From: Cyclobacteriaceae bacterium
GTDB lineage: Bacteria > Bacteroidota > Bacteroidia > Cytophagales > Cyclobacteriaceae
Direction: 5' to 3'
Length of the DNA: 64,000 nt
Assembly (NCBI GenBank): GCA_019638355.1
Contig: JAHBTY010000003.1
Coordinates: 397,325-461,324 of the forward strand
Part shown: piece by piece, positions 17,951 through 26,847 of the stretch
Layout: each line of letters opens with the position of its first letter
Numbering within the stretch: position 1 is the first letter of the stretch
The notes under the pieces: model-generated
Database searches by the model: none
What the model saw: only the letters and a program-made list of their open reading frames with translations
Told to the model about the DNA's origin: nothing
Position numbers and translations under genes: made by a program

Positions 17951-18223
17951 TCATAAATCAAAAAATCAAAATGTCGGCCTACAAACGATTTACGAAATGC
18001 GAGTTTTCAAGCCGACTGGTTTGTTACAAGTTGAGCAAGGAACAAACACCTTCCTAAGAAAATGAAATTGTAACAGTAAGGCTTTCAGGATCTGATAATT
18101 TTGGACGATTCGTGCGACTTAATTTGGTGGAAACCCAAATAAATTGACGAACGGTATCACCATTGTTCTGAAAATATTTCTAATTTTCTTTCTCATTTTA
18201 ACACACACCGAACTACACTTCTT

Positions 18224-19945
18224 ATGAACTTAAACATTGATGCAGAAAAGGAAATTACCTACGATGCCATTGTGGTAGGTACAGGAATCAGCGGAGGCTG
18301 GGCTGCAAAAGAACTCACTGAAAAGGGCTTAAAAACCCTGGTGCTGGAACGTGGCCGGATGGTTGAACATCCTAATTATCCAACCGCAACCAAGGATATT
18401 TGGGAGTTTGAAAATGCCGACAGGCCAACCGTTGAGGATTTAGAGAAACAAGGTGTACAAAACCGTACGGGATACACCATTCGCCAATCCACCAAGCATT
18501 GGTTCGTTAACGATCTTGAAAATCCCTACACCGAAAAAGAAGGTAAACGTTTCGATTGGATGCGGGGCTATCATGTGGGCGGTCGCTCCATTATGTGGGG
18601 TCGCCAAAGCTACCGCTGGGGCGATTTTGATTTTGAAGCCAACTTACGCGAAGGCATTTCCATCGATTGGCCCGTTCGCTATAAAGAAATTGCACCGTGG
18701 TACGATTATGTAGAAACTTTTGCCGGCATTAGTGGCCAGGCCGAAGGTTTGGATTACCTGCCCGACAGTAAATTTCTTCCACCCATGGAATTGAACTGCG
18801 TGGAGAAGGAATTGAAAAAGTCTATGAAAGATAAATTTGGTCGTTTATTAACGATTGGTCGGGTGGCGCATATTACTTCACCACTATCGCACAACAACAG
18901 TGCACAACGTGGCCAATGTCAATACCGTAATTTGTGTAGCCGCGGTTGCCCGTATGGTGCTTACTTCAGTAGTAATTCGTCAACCCTTCCGGCAGCAGCC
19001 AAAACCGGTAACATGACGCTGCGCCCGAACTCGATAGCCTACGAATTAATTTACGATGATGCAAAAGGTAAGGCCACAGGAGTAAGAGTATTAGATGCCG
19101 AAACCGGAGAACAACTTGAGTTTTTTGCAAAAGTTATTTTCTTGTGCGCCTCTACTATGGGGTCAACCTACATCTTGATGAATTCTATTTCCAAACGTTT
19201 CCCAAATGGTTTTGGAAATGATAGTGATCAGTTAGGTCGTAACATTATGGATCATCACCTGGGTGTAGGTGCCAGTGGCGAGTGGGAAGGTTTTGAAGAC
19301 CAATATTATTTTGGTCGCAGAGCCAATGGTATTTACATACCGCGCTTCCGCAACATGGGCAAAGAAAAGCGCGATTACCTGCGAGGCTTTGGTTACCAGG
19401 GCGGTGCCAGCCGGCAAGGATGGCAAAGCTTGATAGCTGAAATGAGTATTGGTGCCGAACTGAAAGAAGCAGTAACCACACCGGGTAAATGGACATTGGG
19501 CATGGGTGGCTTTGGTGAAGTGTTGCCTTATCAGGATAACCGTGTAACCATTAATCGTGATAAGAAAGATAAACATGGTTTACCTACTCTGTTGTTCGAT
19601 ACCGAACTTAAGGAAAATGAATTTAAGATGCGGAAGGATATGGCCAACGATGCAGCCGAAATGCTGGAAGCTGCCGGCTTTAAAAACGTACGTTCCTACG
19701 ACAGACCCAGTCAGCATGGATTAGGGTTGGGTATTCACGAAATGGGTACAGCCCGCATGGGTAAAGATCCTAAAACTTCGGTGTTGAATAAGTACAACCA
19801 GGTGCACGCCAGTAAAAACGTGTTTGTAACAGATGGTTCGTTCATGACATCGGCCAACTGTGTAAATCCATCACTTACCTATATGGCCTTCACAGCCCGT
19901 GCAGCGGATTATGCTGTAAGTGAATTGAAAAAAGGAAATCTGTAA
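18224..19945 (+). CDS. GMC family FAD oxidoreductase (large subunit)
   Basis: 573-aa glucose-methanol-choline type flavoprotein related to membrane gluconate or sugar dehydrogenase large subunits. The N-terminal FAD fold shows VVGTGISGGWAAKEL with LVLERG closing the second strand. C-terminal GMC features include LGIHEMGTARMG with the active-site-region histidine, VFVTDGS and NCVNPSLTYMAF. A cysteine group CQYRNLCSRGCPYG (about residues 230-243) is typical of this subgroup. It lacks its own signal peptide, so it is probably exported with the Tat-type small subunit encoded 19 nt downstream. The electron acceptor and substrate are not evident. Confidence 0.9.
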   Translation: MNLNIDAEKEITYDAIVVGTGISGGWAAKELTEKGLKTLVLERGRMVEHPNYPTATKDIWEFENADRPTVEDLEKQGVQNRTGYTIRQSTKHWFVNDLENPYTEKEGKRFDWMRGYHVGGRSIMWGRQSYRWGDFDFEANLREGISIDWPVRYKEIAPWYDYVETFAGISGQAEGLDYLPDSKFLPPMELNCVEKELKKSMKDKFGRLLTIGRVAHITSPLSHNNSAQRGQCQYRNLCSRGCPYGAYFSSNSSTLPAAAKTGNMTLRPNSIAYELIYDDAKGKATGVRVLDAETGEQLEFFAKVIFLCASTMGSTYILMNSISKRFPNGFGNDSDQLGRNIMDHHLGVGASGEWEGFEDQYYFGRRANGIYIPRFRNMGKEKRDYLRGFGYQGGASRQGWQSLIAEMSIGAELKEAVTTPGKWTLGMGGFGEVLPYQDNRVTINRDKKDKHGLPTLLFDTELKENEFKMRKDMANDAAEMLEAAGFKNVRSYDRPSQHGLGLGIHEMGTARMGKDPKTSVLNKYNQVHASKNVFVTDGSFMTSANCVNPSLTYMAFTARAADYAVSELKKGNL

Positions 19946-19964
19946 TCACACTTAAGAAAAGCTT

Positions 19965-20558
19965 ATGAACCAACTAATGGATAGAAGAGAGGCCCTGCGC
20001 AAAACAGCTTTGCTAATGGGCGCTGCCGTTTCAGCTACAGCCCTTGCCGGAATTATGCAAGGTTGCAAAGCTACTCCCGAACTTACGTATGTGCCTTCAT
20101 TCTTTACCGAAGAGCAGGCACGCATTATTAGCGAACTGGCACAAACCATTATTCCAAAAACCGATACACCCGGTGCAAAAGAAGCAGGTGTGCCGGGATT
20201 TATCGATCAGATTTTGAAAGAGTGCTATAAGAAAGAAGATCAGGATAAGTTTATAACCGGACTCACTGAGTTTGAAGCTGCCGCTAAGGCTGCTCATGGT
20301 GATAGCTTCATTTACTTAGATGCTGAAAAACAATTGGCATTTGTAAAAGCACAAAATGAAGCTGCTGTAAATGCTGTGAAAGCTGATCCATCGCAACCAC
20401 GACCATTTATTCTTTCAGCTAAAGAATTAACCTTGCTGGGTTTCTTTACCAGCGAACCAGGCGCTACTCAAGTATTGCAATACGAGGCAGTTCCCGGATC
20501 GTACAAAGGTTGTATTCCATTAACTGAAGCGGGCAATGGAAAAACCTGGGCCTCTTAA
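19965..20558 (+). CDS. Gluconate 2-dehydrogenase subunit 3 family lipoprotein
   Basis: 197-aa small subunit of the GMC dehydrogenase complex. The N-terminus has a twin-arginine signal (DRREALRKTALLMGAA) and a lipobox ending IMQGC, so it should be Tat-exported and lipid-anchored, carrying the large subunit with it. The body (FFTEEQARIISELAQTIIP and TPGAKEAGVPGFID) is diagnostic of the family. The end (EAVPGSYKGCIPL) is also conserved. A strong terminator follows at 20578-20609, closing a two-gene operon. Confidence 0.9.
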   Translation: MNQLMDRREALRKTALLMGAAVSATALAGIMQGCKATPELTYVPSFFTEEQARIISELAQTIIPKTDTPGAKEAGVPGFIDQILKECYKKEDQDKFITGLTEFEAAAKAAHGDSFIYLDAEKQLAFVKAQNEAAVNAVKADPSQPRPFILSAKELTLLGFFTSEPGATQVLQYEAVPGSYKGCIPLTEAGNGKTWAS

Positions 20559-20577
20559 TTTTTAGGATTGCTCGAAT

Positions 20578-20609
20578 AAAAAAGTCGTGGCCACCGCCAC
20601 GACTTTTTT
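20578..20609 (+). terminator. Strong Rho-independent terminator
   Basis: AAGTCGTGGC (20582-20591) and GCCACGACTT (20596-20605) enclose a 4-nt loop, with an A-run before and a T-run after. It is symmetrical and could work in both directions. Confidence 0.9.
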
Positions 20610-20686
20610 GTTGATATAATTTTGAGAAATATCTATACAATGGTTCAACTCTTTGCTGAAAAAGGAATAAAAGTAGTTCCAAATCA

Positions 20687-20709
20687 GGCGCAAGCGTCTC
20701 GCTTGTGCC
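20687..20709. repeat. REP-like palindrome 1
   Basis: GGCGCAAGCG-TCT-CGCTTGTGCC, one G-T wobble, 3-nt loop. A related palindrome follows 22 nt later. Confidence 0.55.
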
Positions 20710-20730
20710 GTATTTAGAATAGATTTATTC

Positions 20731-20755
20731 AAGCACAGGCGCTACGCCTGTGCTT
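20731..20755. repeat. REP-like palindrome 2
   Basis: AAGCACAGGCG (20731-20741) and CGCCTGTGCTT (20745-20755), a perfect 11-bp stem with a CTA loop. It lies downstream of the anti-sigma gene on the minus strand and may cap that transcript, but no T-run is present. Confidence 0.6.
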
Positions 20756-20822
20756 GGCTTTAAATTTATTCATTAATGTGCATGAGCACCATGAATAACT
20801 TGAATTACCTGTTGCCTTGAAT

Positions 20823-21335
20823 TTACCCGGTGGCCTTATTCTGAAACAACGGTTTTAAAATCGTGCGGTCTAACAGCACAAACAACAAACCAAGGTTTAG
20901 AAAAATTATTCCGTTGATAAGTATTTTGGTATTAAATGGAATAGAAATTTTGGGAACCTCAATAAATTTGGTTTGAACAGCAGGTTCAATAAGTAACGAT
21001 GTGGAAGAATCAAATGCACCCAGCGATAGTAAACCTAACGCAATGCCTGAAGCTACAATGGATCCGATCAATAAAATCAATCCTCGCTTTACCGAAATGC
21101 CCGGTGCTTTTACACGATCCAAGCCATTCATTACCGAGGTAGTAAAATTAGCCCCCGGGTTTTGAAGCATGCTGGTTTGTTTGAGGTACGTTTGAATAAT
21201 GTGCAATTCATCCAATCGTTGTTGCAACTCGTTACTATCAGTAACCTGATTTTTAAGCATGAGAATCTCTTGCGCACTTAATTCACCATTCAGGTAGCGT
21301 AGCAAGTATTCGTCTGTTATGGGTAACTTCATCAT
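20823..21335 (-). CDS. Probable anti-sigma factor (membrane)
   Basis: 170 aa, overlapping the sigma-factor gene by 1 nt (TAATG), which strongly suggests an anti-sigma role. The N-terminal domain (LLRYLNGELSAQEILMLKNQV) resembles anti-sigma helices but lacks zinc-binding Cys/His residues. Two membrane helices are visible, about 85-107 (GLILLIGSIVASGIALGLLSLG) and 135-158. The double methionine start offers ATG at 21335 or 21332. The signal sensed is unknown. Confidence 0.72.
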   Translation of the reverse strand: MMKLPITDEYLLRYLNGELSAQEILMLKNQVTDSNELQQRLDELHIIQTYLKQTSMLQNPGANFTTSVMNGLDRVKAPGISVKRGLILLIGSIVASGIALGLLSLGAFDSSTSLLIEPAVQTKFIEVPKISIPFNTKILINGIIFLNLGLLFVLLDRTILKPLFQNKATG

Positions 21336-21925
21336 TATAAAGTTATAACTTCTTGTTTTAAAATTCTTTTTAATTCTTCAGCCAATCGCTGTCTTGCCCG
21401 ATGCACGCGTACTTTTACGGTGTTTACATTCTGAGCGGTAATGCCTGCAACTTCTTCCAACGAAAGTTCATTCAGGTAAAACAACTGTAATGCAAGCCGA
21501 TCAGCCTCGTTAAGCGATTGCATTGCCTGATGTACAAATTGAAGTTTGTCTGATTGCTCCAATTCCTGTTCGGCCAAATCCGCCTGCGGTATAATCGTTT
21601 TTTCTACTGATTGAAAAACAAGTTTATGTTTCCGCTTGTAGCTGATGGCTGTGTTAAACGTAATCCTGTAAAGCCAGGTACTAAAGCGGGCCTGCCGGTT
21701 AAAGTTTTTCAAATAATGAAAGGCTTTAATAAAAGCATCCTGAGCCGCTTCCTCAGCTTCAGGCCTGTTATCCAAAACCTTCATGGCAATGGTAAACGCA
21801 AAATTCTTGTACCTATCAACCAAGCGGGCATAGGCCTGTTTATCTCCAGCTAAAATCCGGTCCAGCAAAAGGTTTTCTTCCTCTAAGGTGATCACGGCTC
21901 TTTTGACGCAGGTTAGATTGATCAA
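21335..21925 (-). CDS. ECF RNA polymerase sigma factor
   Basis: Sigma-70 family ECF factor of about 196 aa. Region 2 shows DKQAYARLVDRYKNFAF and AEEAAQDAFIKAFHYL with RFSTWLYRITFN; region 4 shows LSLEEVAGITAQNVNTVKVRVHRAR. It would direct transcription of a small regulon including, by analogy, its own operon. The start is uncertain: the full frame begins with TTG (21925), while a GTG at 21895 leaves a more usual N-terminus. An inverted pair GTTACAG/CTGTAAC (21926-21957) lies directly upstream and could be part of its promoter or operator. Confidence 0.87.
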   Translation of the reverse strand: MINLTCVKRAVITLEEENLLLDRILAGDKQAYARLVDRYKNFAFTIAMKVLDNRPEAEEAAQDAFIKAFHYLKNFNRQARFSTWLYRITFNTAISYKRKHKLVFQSVEKTIIPQADLAEQELEQSDKLQFVHQAMQSLNEADRLALQLFYLNELSLEEVAGITAQNVNTVKVRVHRARQRLAEELKRILKQEVITL

Positions 21926-22006
21926 GTTACAGGTATTTTTTTGAAGATTGCTGTAACCTGCTGTAGCGAGGGCAGCGTCATAGGGGCTGATTAAACTAAA
22001 AATGTT

Positions 22007-22363
22007 ATGAGCGAAGAAGAAGTAATCATTCCGGTATTAGGTATTATGCTACCCATTATTATTACCCTGGGTGCATTTGTAATGATTGTATATGTACGCA
22101 AGTTCGAAAACCTGGAACGAATGGCGATTATCGACAAAGGCCTTACTCCCGATTTATTCAAAAAGGAACGGTCAACCTCAGGGGCGTTACGAGCAGCGTT
22201 GCTGTTAATTGGTGGAGGTTTAGGATTATTAATGGGCTACTGGCTTGATCAAGTATTCCGAATGCAGGAAGTAGCTTACTTTTCCATGCTATTGATATTT
22301 GGTGGAGCAGGCTTAGGATTAGCCTACCTGATTGAAGAAAAGAAAAACAAATCGAATTCCTGA
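22007..22363 (+). CDS. Small membrane protein, DUF6249-like
   Basis: 118 aa with three hydrophobic segments (about 7-29, 63-83 and 90-108) separated by a basic loop KFENLERMAIIDKGL. The arrangement and the DKGLTPDLF motif fit DUF6249 membrane proteins, which often neighbour ECF sigma genes. Function unknown. It is divergent from the sigma gene, so the two share an 81-nt promoter region. Its TGA directly abuts the end of the convergent transporter gene. Confidence 0.7.
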   Translation: MSEEEVIIPVLGIMLPIIITLGAFVMIVYVRKFENLERMAIIDKGLTPDLFKKERSTSGALRAALLLIGGGLGLLMGYWLDQVFRMQEVAYFSMLLIFGGAGLGLAYLIEEKKNKSNS

Positions 22364-23815
22364 TTAAAGAATAAGCGGGATCAGCAATTTAGCTCCCATA
22401 TAGATTAAGATGACGGCCAGGATGTTCATAACAAAACCGGCCTTCATCATATCTTTCACCTTCATGTGGCCACTGGAAAAAACGATGGCGTTGGGTGGAG
22501 TTGCCACGGGTAACATAAATGCCATGCTGGCACCAAAGGCCACGGGCATGCCCAGTAAGATCGGATCAATACCCAGGTTGGTAGCAATACCAAACACTAC
22601 CGGAATAAAAATCTGAACCAGTGCTACATTACTCATAAGTTCAGTAATGAAAATAGATGCAACGATTAACCCAAACAGAAGCCAGTTAACCGATTGGCTT
22701 TGTTGAGCAATGTAACTACCCACTGCCTGAATTATTCCGGCACTCGATAAGCCTTGAGCCAGGCAAAGGCCACCGCCAAACAAAATCAAAATCCCCCACG
22801 AAAGTTTTTCTGTGTCTTTCCAAACCAACAAAAACCTGAAGTGTTTAAAACTGGCAGGTACAATAAACATAAGCGTACCACCCGCCATACCAATATTGGT
22901 ATCATTCAAGAAATTGTTACCCAACAACAAGTTTAAAGGTTGTTGAAAAATCCATAACAGAGATGTGAGTGTAAAAATAGTAAGTACTAATTTTTCCTCC
23001 CTGCGCATAGGGCCCATGTCGGTAAGGCGATTTTTAATTAACGCATCAGCTCCTTCAATTTCTTTAAGTTTATTTGGAAAAATAAATCGTGTTATTACCC
23101 AATAGCCCAATCCAATGGTTGCAGCACTCAATGGAAGGCCTACCAGTATCCATTTGCCAAAAGGTATTTTTTGATGTGTAAATTGATCCAATAATCCAAC
23201 CAGCACTACATTGGGTGGGGTTCCAATTATAGTAGCTGTTCCTCCGATGTTGGCAGCATAGGCAATTACCAGCATTAAGGCTATTCCAAAATTTCGTTCA
23301 CCGATGGTTACAGTGTCTGTTTTTCTCCGCAGAAGATTAATCACCGATAGAGCAATGGGTAACATCATCATGGCGGTGGCTGTGTTGCTTATCCACATAC
23401 TAATAAAAGCAGTGGCTATTGTAAAGCCCAGAATTATTCCGTTACCCGAGGTGCCGGTTATACGAACAAGGTTAAGAGCAATTCGCTCATGAAGCCGATG
23501 TTTCTCTAGTGCCAGGGCAATCATAAAACCACCCATGAATAAAAATATAATAGGGTTGGCATAAGGTGCGGCTGCTTCACTCATGTTCATAATACCCAGA
23601 AAAGGAAAAACAATTAATGGTAATAAGGCTGTAATCGGTACAGGGGCGGCTTCTGCAATCCACCAGATGATCATCCAGGAAGCAACGGCCAATACTTTAC
23701 CAGCCTGGGGCGAAATAAACTCCGGGCTAATGCTAGCTGTAAGTACTATGAAAGTGAGCGGCCCGGCTACAAAACCAATTTGTTTAACAAGCGAATAATT
23801 GTTGCTGTCGTCCAT
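22364..23815 (-). CDS. DASS/SLC13 sodium-coupled anion transporter
   Basis: Inner-membrane transporter of about 483 aa in the divalent anion:Na+ symporter family (dicarboxylates, or sulfate in some relatives). Two SNT-type signatures are visible, SMWISNTATAMMMLPIA and FITELMSNVALVQIFIPV, in the paired inverted repeats that build the Na+ and substrate sites. IGGTATIIGTPPNVVLVG and VATPPNAIVFSSG are also diagnostic. The ATG at 23815 (MDDSN) is chosen over the frame start at 23845. The substrate cannot be fixed by sequence alone. Confidence 0.9.
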   Translation of the reverse strand: MDDSNNYSLVKQIGFVAGPLTFIVLTASISPEFISPQAGKVLAVASWMIIWWIAEAAPVPITALLPLIVFPFLGIMNMSEAAAPYANPIIFLFMGGFMIALALEKHRLHERIALNLVRITGTSGNGIILGFTIATAFISMWISNTATAMMMLPIALSVINLLRRKTDTVTIGERNFGIALMLVIAYAANIGGTATIIGTPPNVVLVGLLDQFTHQKIPFGKWILVGLPLSAATIGLGYWVITRFIFPNKLKEIEGADALIKNRLTDMGPMRREEKLVLTIFTLTSLLWIFQQPLNLLLGNNFLNDTNIGMAGGTLMFIVPASFKHFRFLLVWKDTEKLSWGILILFGGGLCLAQGLSSAGIIQAVGSYIAQQSQSVNWLLFGLIVASIFITELMSNVALVQIFIPVVFGIATNLGIDPILLGMPVAFGASMAFMLPVATPPNAIVFSSGHMKVKDMMKAGFVMNILAVILIYMGAKLLIPLIL

Positions 23816-23834
23816 GCGTACAAGAAAACAAAAA

Positions 23835-23853
23835 TAGCGGGCCAATCCCGCTA
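23835..23853 (-). terminator. Terminator of the RRM gene
   Basis: TAGCGGG (23835-23841) pairs with CCCGCTA (23847-23853) around CCAAT. On the minus strand it is followed by TTTTTG. It lies about 30 nt after the RRM stop, within the leader of the transporter gene. Confidence 0.8.
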
Positions 23854-23883
23854 TAATAAATTAAGTTAGATACCTTAAACCAA

Positions 23884-24141
23884 TTAACCTTCCGTTGGCG
23901 CTTTTGGGTTGGCGGGCTTAACTACAATGGTTCGTCCATCCAACTCAGTTTCATTAAGTGCAGCAATGGCTTGTTTAGCTTCATCATCATTGGGCATCTC
24001 TACAAAACCAAAACCTTTTGAGCGTCCGGTTTCACGATCTTTTACAATCTTAGCTGAAGTTACCTGACCAAACCTGGCAAAGGCAGCCTGAAGTTCTTCC
24101 GAGCGTGTCTTAAAATTTAAGCGAGCAACGAAAATGTTCAT
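23884..24141 (-). CDS. RRM RNA-binding protein
   Basis: 85-aa protein consisting of one RNA-recognition motif. RNP2 is IFVARL (residues 3-8) and RNP1 is KGFGFVEM (residues 42-49). Such small stand-alone RRM proteins occur in Bacteroidota and cyanobacteria and bind mRNA with little sequence preference. In Bacteroidota they have been linked to global post-transcriptional control. It is monocistronic with its own terminator. Confidence 0.93.
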   Translation of the reverse strand: MNIFVARLNFKTRSEELQAAFARFGQVTSAKIVKDRETGRSKGFGFVEMPNDDEAKQAIAALNETELDGRTIVVKPANPKAPTEG

Positions 24142-24263
24142 AATACAGCAATAATTAAGTAGTAAATCTTGATTTTAACGAAGAAAATCAATTCGACTTC
24201 CTTCATCCATGAACCAAAATAGAAATTAATCCGAAGTTTTCAAACCGCATTATATCCGTTGCC

Positions 24264-25916
24264 TTAAGCCCCTATCAATTCGCGGGCGTTTTGAAGCGCC
24301 AGGATAGAGGGAGTAGAGCCGCCAATCATCTTGGCAATTTCTACTACACGTTCTTCTGATGATAGATTTTTGATTTCTGTTACCGTGCGCGCTCTGTGAT
24401 TTTCTTTATAAACAAAAAAATGAGCTTCGGCCTTTGCAGCAATTTGTGGCAAGTGACTGATTGCAATTACCTGGTGCCGGGCAGCCATTTCTTTCATGCG
24501 ATTACCCATTTGAATGGCAATCTCACCAGAAATTCCGGTATCAATTTCATCCAGCACCAAGGTGGGTAATGCGGTGCGCTCGGCCATTGTATATTTAATG
24601 CTGAACATAACGCGTGCAAACTCACCACCCGAAGCAACCTGGGCTAATGGTTTTGGTGCAACACCTTTATTGGCGCTGAAAAGTAGTTCAATTGCATCAA
24701 TACCTCGTGGGCCGGGTGCAGTATGCTGATGATCGATGGATAGTGTGGCATCGGGAATACCCAGTTCCTTTAAGAGTTTAACCAACTGCTTACTCAATGG
24801 AGCAAACGTTTTTTGACGGCTTTGACTCAAAGCGGTGGCCGCTAATGTTAATTCTTTCTCCGTTTCCTTTACGAGGGCTGATGCCTGCAGCACCAATGTA
24901 TCTAAGTTGTTTGTTTTGTTGGCTTGTTCCTGCAATGTGTTGCGTAGTGAAATTAACTGGCTAACAGTTTTTACCTGGTGCTTTTGTTGCAGTTGGTAAA
25001 GGATGCTGATTCGGTCTTTAATTTCTTCGGTTCGTTTAGGATCGAATTCTACATGCGCTTCAGCTTGCTCTACTTCTGCTGCTATGTCGTTCAGTTCAAT
25101 ACGAACACTTTCCAGGCGGTGCAATAAATCGTTATAAGTGTTGGAGTAAGCGGCTATGGCCTGCAATTGATTCCGCACTGAACTCAACACTTCGGTTACA
25201 GAAAAATCAGAGTGAGAAAGCTGTTGCAAGGCTGTATTTAAGTTGCTCTTGATTTCTTCGGTATGCTCGGCAATTTTAAGTTCTTCTTCCAACTGCTCTA
25301 GCTCACCTTCGATAAGATTGGCTTTCGCTAATTCATCTAACTGAAAGTTTACAAAATCTGATTCTTTTTTTAGTTGCTGACTTTCGTTTTGTAGTTGCTG
25401 ATAATGGGACATCGCTTTTTGATACGCGTGCCACGCAGTGTCATAGTTTTTTGACTGGCTGGTGTTTCCTGCAAACGAATCAATCAATTCCAATTGAAAT
25501 AACTTACTGCCCAGTTCCAGTGTTTCGTGCTGCGAGTGAATGTCCATTAGTCGCGAGCCAATTTTTCGCATCACATCCAACGTAACTGGTGTATCGTTAA
25601 TAAAGGCCCGGCTTTTTCCGGTAGGTGCTATTTCTCTTCGCAGTACCGTTTGGTCTTCATAGTCCAACTCTTCGGCTGCAAACAATTTTCGCAAGCCATA
25701 ACTACCAATATCAAACACACCTTCGGTAATGCATTTTTCGGTTTCATCCCACAACGCCTTGCTATCGGCCCGGTTACCCAGTAATAAACCAATTGCACCC
25801 AACAGAATAGATTTGCCGGCTCCGGTTTCGCCTGTAATTACATTGAGGCCGTTGGCCGGAGTAAGTTCCAGGTGTTTGATGAGAGCATAATTTTTTATGG
25901 TAAGATGGGTGAGCAT
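24264..25916 (-). CDS. recN: DNA repair protein RecN
   Basis: SMC-like ATPase that acts early in double-strand-break repair, 550 aa. Walker A is GETGAGKSILLG (about 30-41), followed by long coiled coils (about 160-390). The C-terminal half holds LAQVASGGEFARVMFSIK (ABC signature) and TLVLDEIDTGISGE (Walker B), then the HLPQIAAKA switch. It is the last gene of the bamD-rpoZ-coaBC-DUF4835-recN cluster, 40 nt after DUF4835. With the AddAB-type enzyme at the window start, break repair is represented twice. Confidence 0.96.
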   Translation of the reverse strand: MLTHLTIKNYALIKHLELTPANGLNVITGETGAGKSILLGAIGLLLGNRADSKALWDETEKCITEGVFDIGSYGLRKLFAAEELDYEDQTVLRREIAPTGKSRAFINDTPVTLDVMRKIGSRLMDIHSQHETLELGSKLFQLELIDSFAGNTSQSKNYDTAWHAYQKAMSHYQQLQNESQQLKKESDFVNFQLDELAKANLIEGELEQLEEELKIAEHTEEIKSNLNTALQQLSHSDFSVTEVLSSVRNQLQAIAAYSNTYNDLLHRLESVRIELNDIAAEVEQAEAHVEFDPKRTEEIKDRISILYQLQQKHQVKTVSQLISLRNTLQEQANKTNNLDTLVLQASALVKETEKELTLAATALSQSRQKTFAPLSKQLVKLLKELGIPDATLSIDHQHTAPGPRGIDAIELLFSANKGVAPKPLAQVASGGEFARVMFSIKYTMAERTALPTLVLDEIDTGISGEIAIQMGNRMKEMAARHQVIAISHLPQIAAKAEAHFFVYKENHRARTVTEIKNLSSEERVVEIAKMIGGSTPSILALQNARELIGA

Positions 25917-25956
25917 GACGGACTGCTAAAGTAAAACTCAGTCTCTACAAACTGTA

Positions 25957-26847
25957 TTAGTTGGCAATGATTTTTTGATAAATATTGCGCTTGGGATCAA
26001 TGGAGGTTAAAATATCGTATGCTTCTCTGCGCACACTTAAATTGCCTTCCGAAAAAATATTTACCAGTTCGAGCGATTTGGCATCGAAAAAGGAAATAAC
26101 CGAAATTGCGTTCGGGTAGATGGTCCACACTTTTTTAACGTTCTTCAATACATCCAAAATAATTTCGCGGCTTTTGTCAGGATTTTTGTCAAACGTATCT
26201 AATGCCAACCGGTGGTACCGGTAGCTGTCTTTGCGCAAATCCACCATCTGTGGATTGTTCAGATTTTCGACCAATGCATATCGATTTCGTGGATTGCCAA
26301 GCGATGCCCATCCAACCTGGTTAGAGGGTTGTGCATTGTTTACCACTTGCAAGGCTTTTTGCACGTAAGGATTGCCCCCTAATTCGCTAAAGGAATCATA
26401 ATCGGTAGCCAATACCACATAGGCGTAAAAGGCCAGCATGGAGGTAAGGTTGGTGATGTAGGTGTTGTCGTTGTATTCTAAAGGCAATGATTCAATGTAT
26501 TCAAACTCCCATTCGCGATCAGCAAAGTTGAAAAGTACACTTTCGTAGTTGCTATTATATACCGGTCGCGCAGCTGTAATCTGGGCGTTGGCTACAAAAC
26601 TACCAATGGTTGGCATTTTGGCAATGTTGAGAAAAAGTGAGCAGTTAATCTTTTCATGATTCTTGTACGAATCGTTTGTCCATTTGCGGGTATTTAAAAA
26701 ATTAGCAAATGCACGCTCCATATCTTTAAACACCGCACGATCGCTGGTCTGAATCTGATCGGCATTTACTATGACTTTAAAAAATAGCTCTTGTGCAGCA
26801 ACCTGCTGGCAAACAATCATCATTATACTAAACAACAGGCTACGCAT
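25957..26847 (-). CDS. DUF4835 family exported protein
   Basis: 296 aa with a signal peptide of about 18 residues (MRSLLFSIMMIVCQQVAA). Matching family features include ELFFKVIVNADQIQTSD, the NFLNTRKWTND strand, the long ESLPLEYNDNTYITNL block and the conserved YDSFSELGGNPY loop. The function is unknown, but it is repeatedly encoded beside coaBC and recN in Bacteroidota. The gene overlaps coaBC by 8 nt. Some such proteins have been associated with gliding or type IX secretion regions, which is not evident here. Confidence 0.9.
   Translation of the reverse strand: MRSLLFSIMMIVCQQVAAQELFFKVIVNADQIQTSDRAVFKDMERAFANFLNTRKWTNDSYKNHEKINCSLFLNIAKMPTIGSFVANAQITAARPVYNSNYESVLFNFADREWEFEYIESLPLEYNDNTYITNLTSMLAFYAYVVLATDYDSFSELGGNPYVQKALQVVNNAQPSNQVGWASLGNPRNRYALVENLNNPQMVDLRKDSYRYHRLALDTFDKNPDKSREIILDVLKNVKKVWTIYPNAISVISFFDAKSLELVNIFSEGNLSVRREAYDILTSIDPKRNIYQKIIAN

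Larger units (their letters stand above)
17630..18223. other. Gene-free, repeat-rich intergenic region
   Basis: No convincing reading frame, tRNA or ncRNA was seen. The stretch holds two imperfect direct repeats (17654-17700 and 17840-17885), three short palindromes (17738-17756, 17905-17917, 17931-17950) and an inverted pair GTGTCGC (17669-17675) / GCGACAC (17708-17714). The last 200 nt before the GMC gene carry no recognisable promoter box. Confidence 0.7.
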
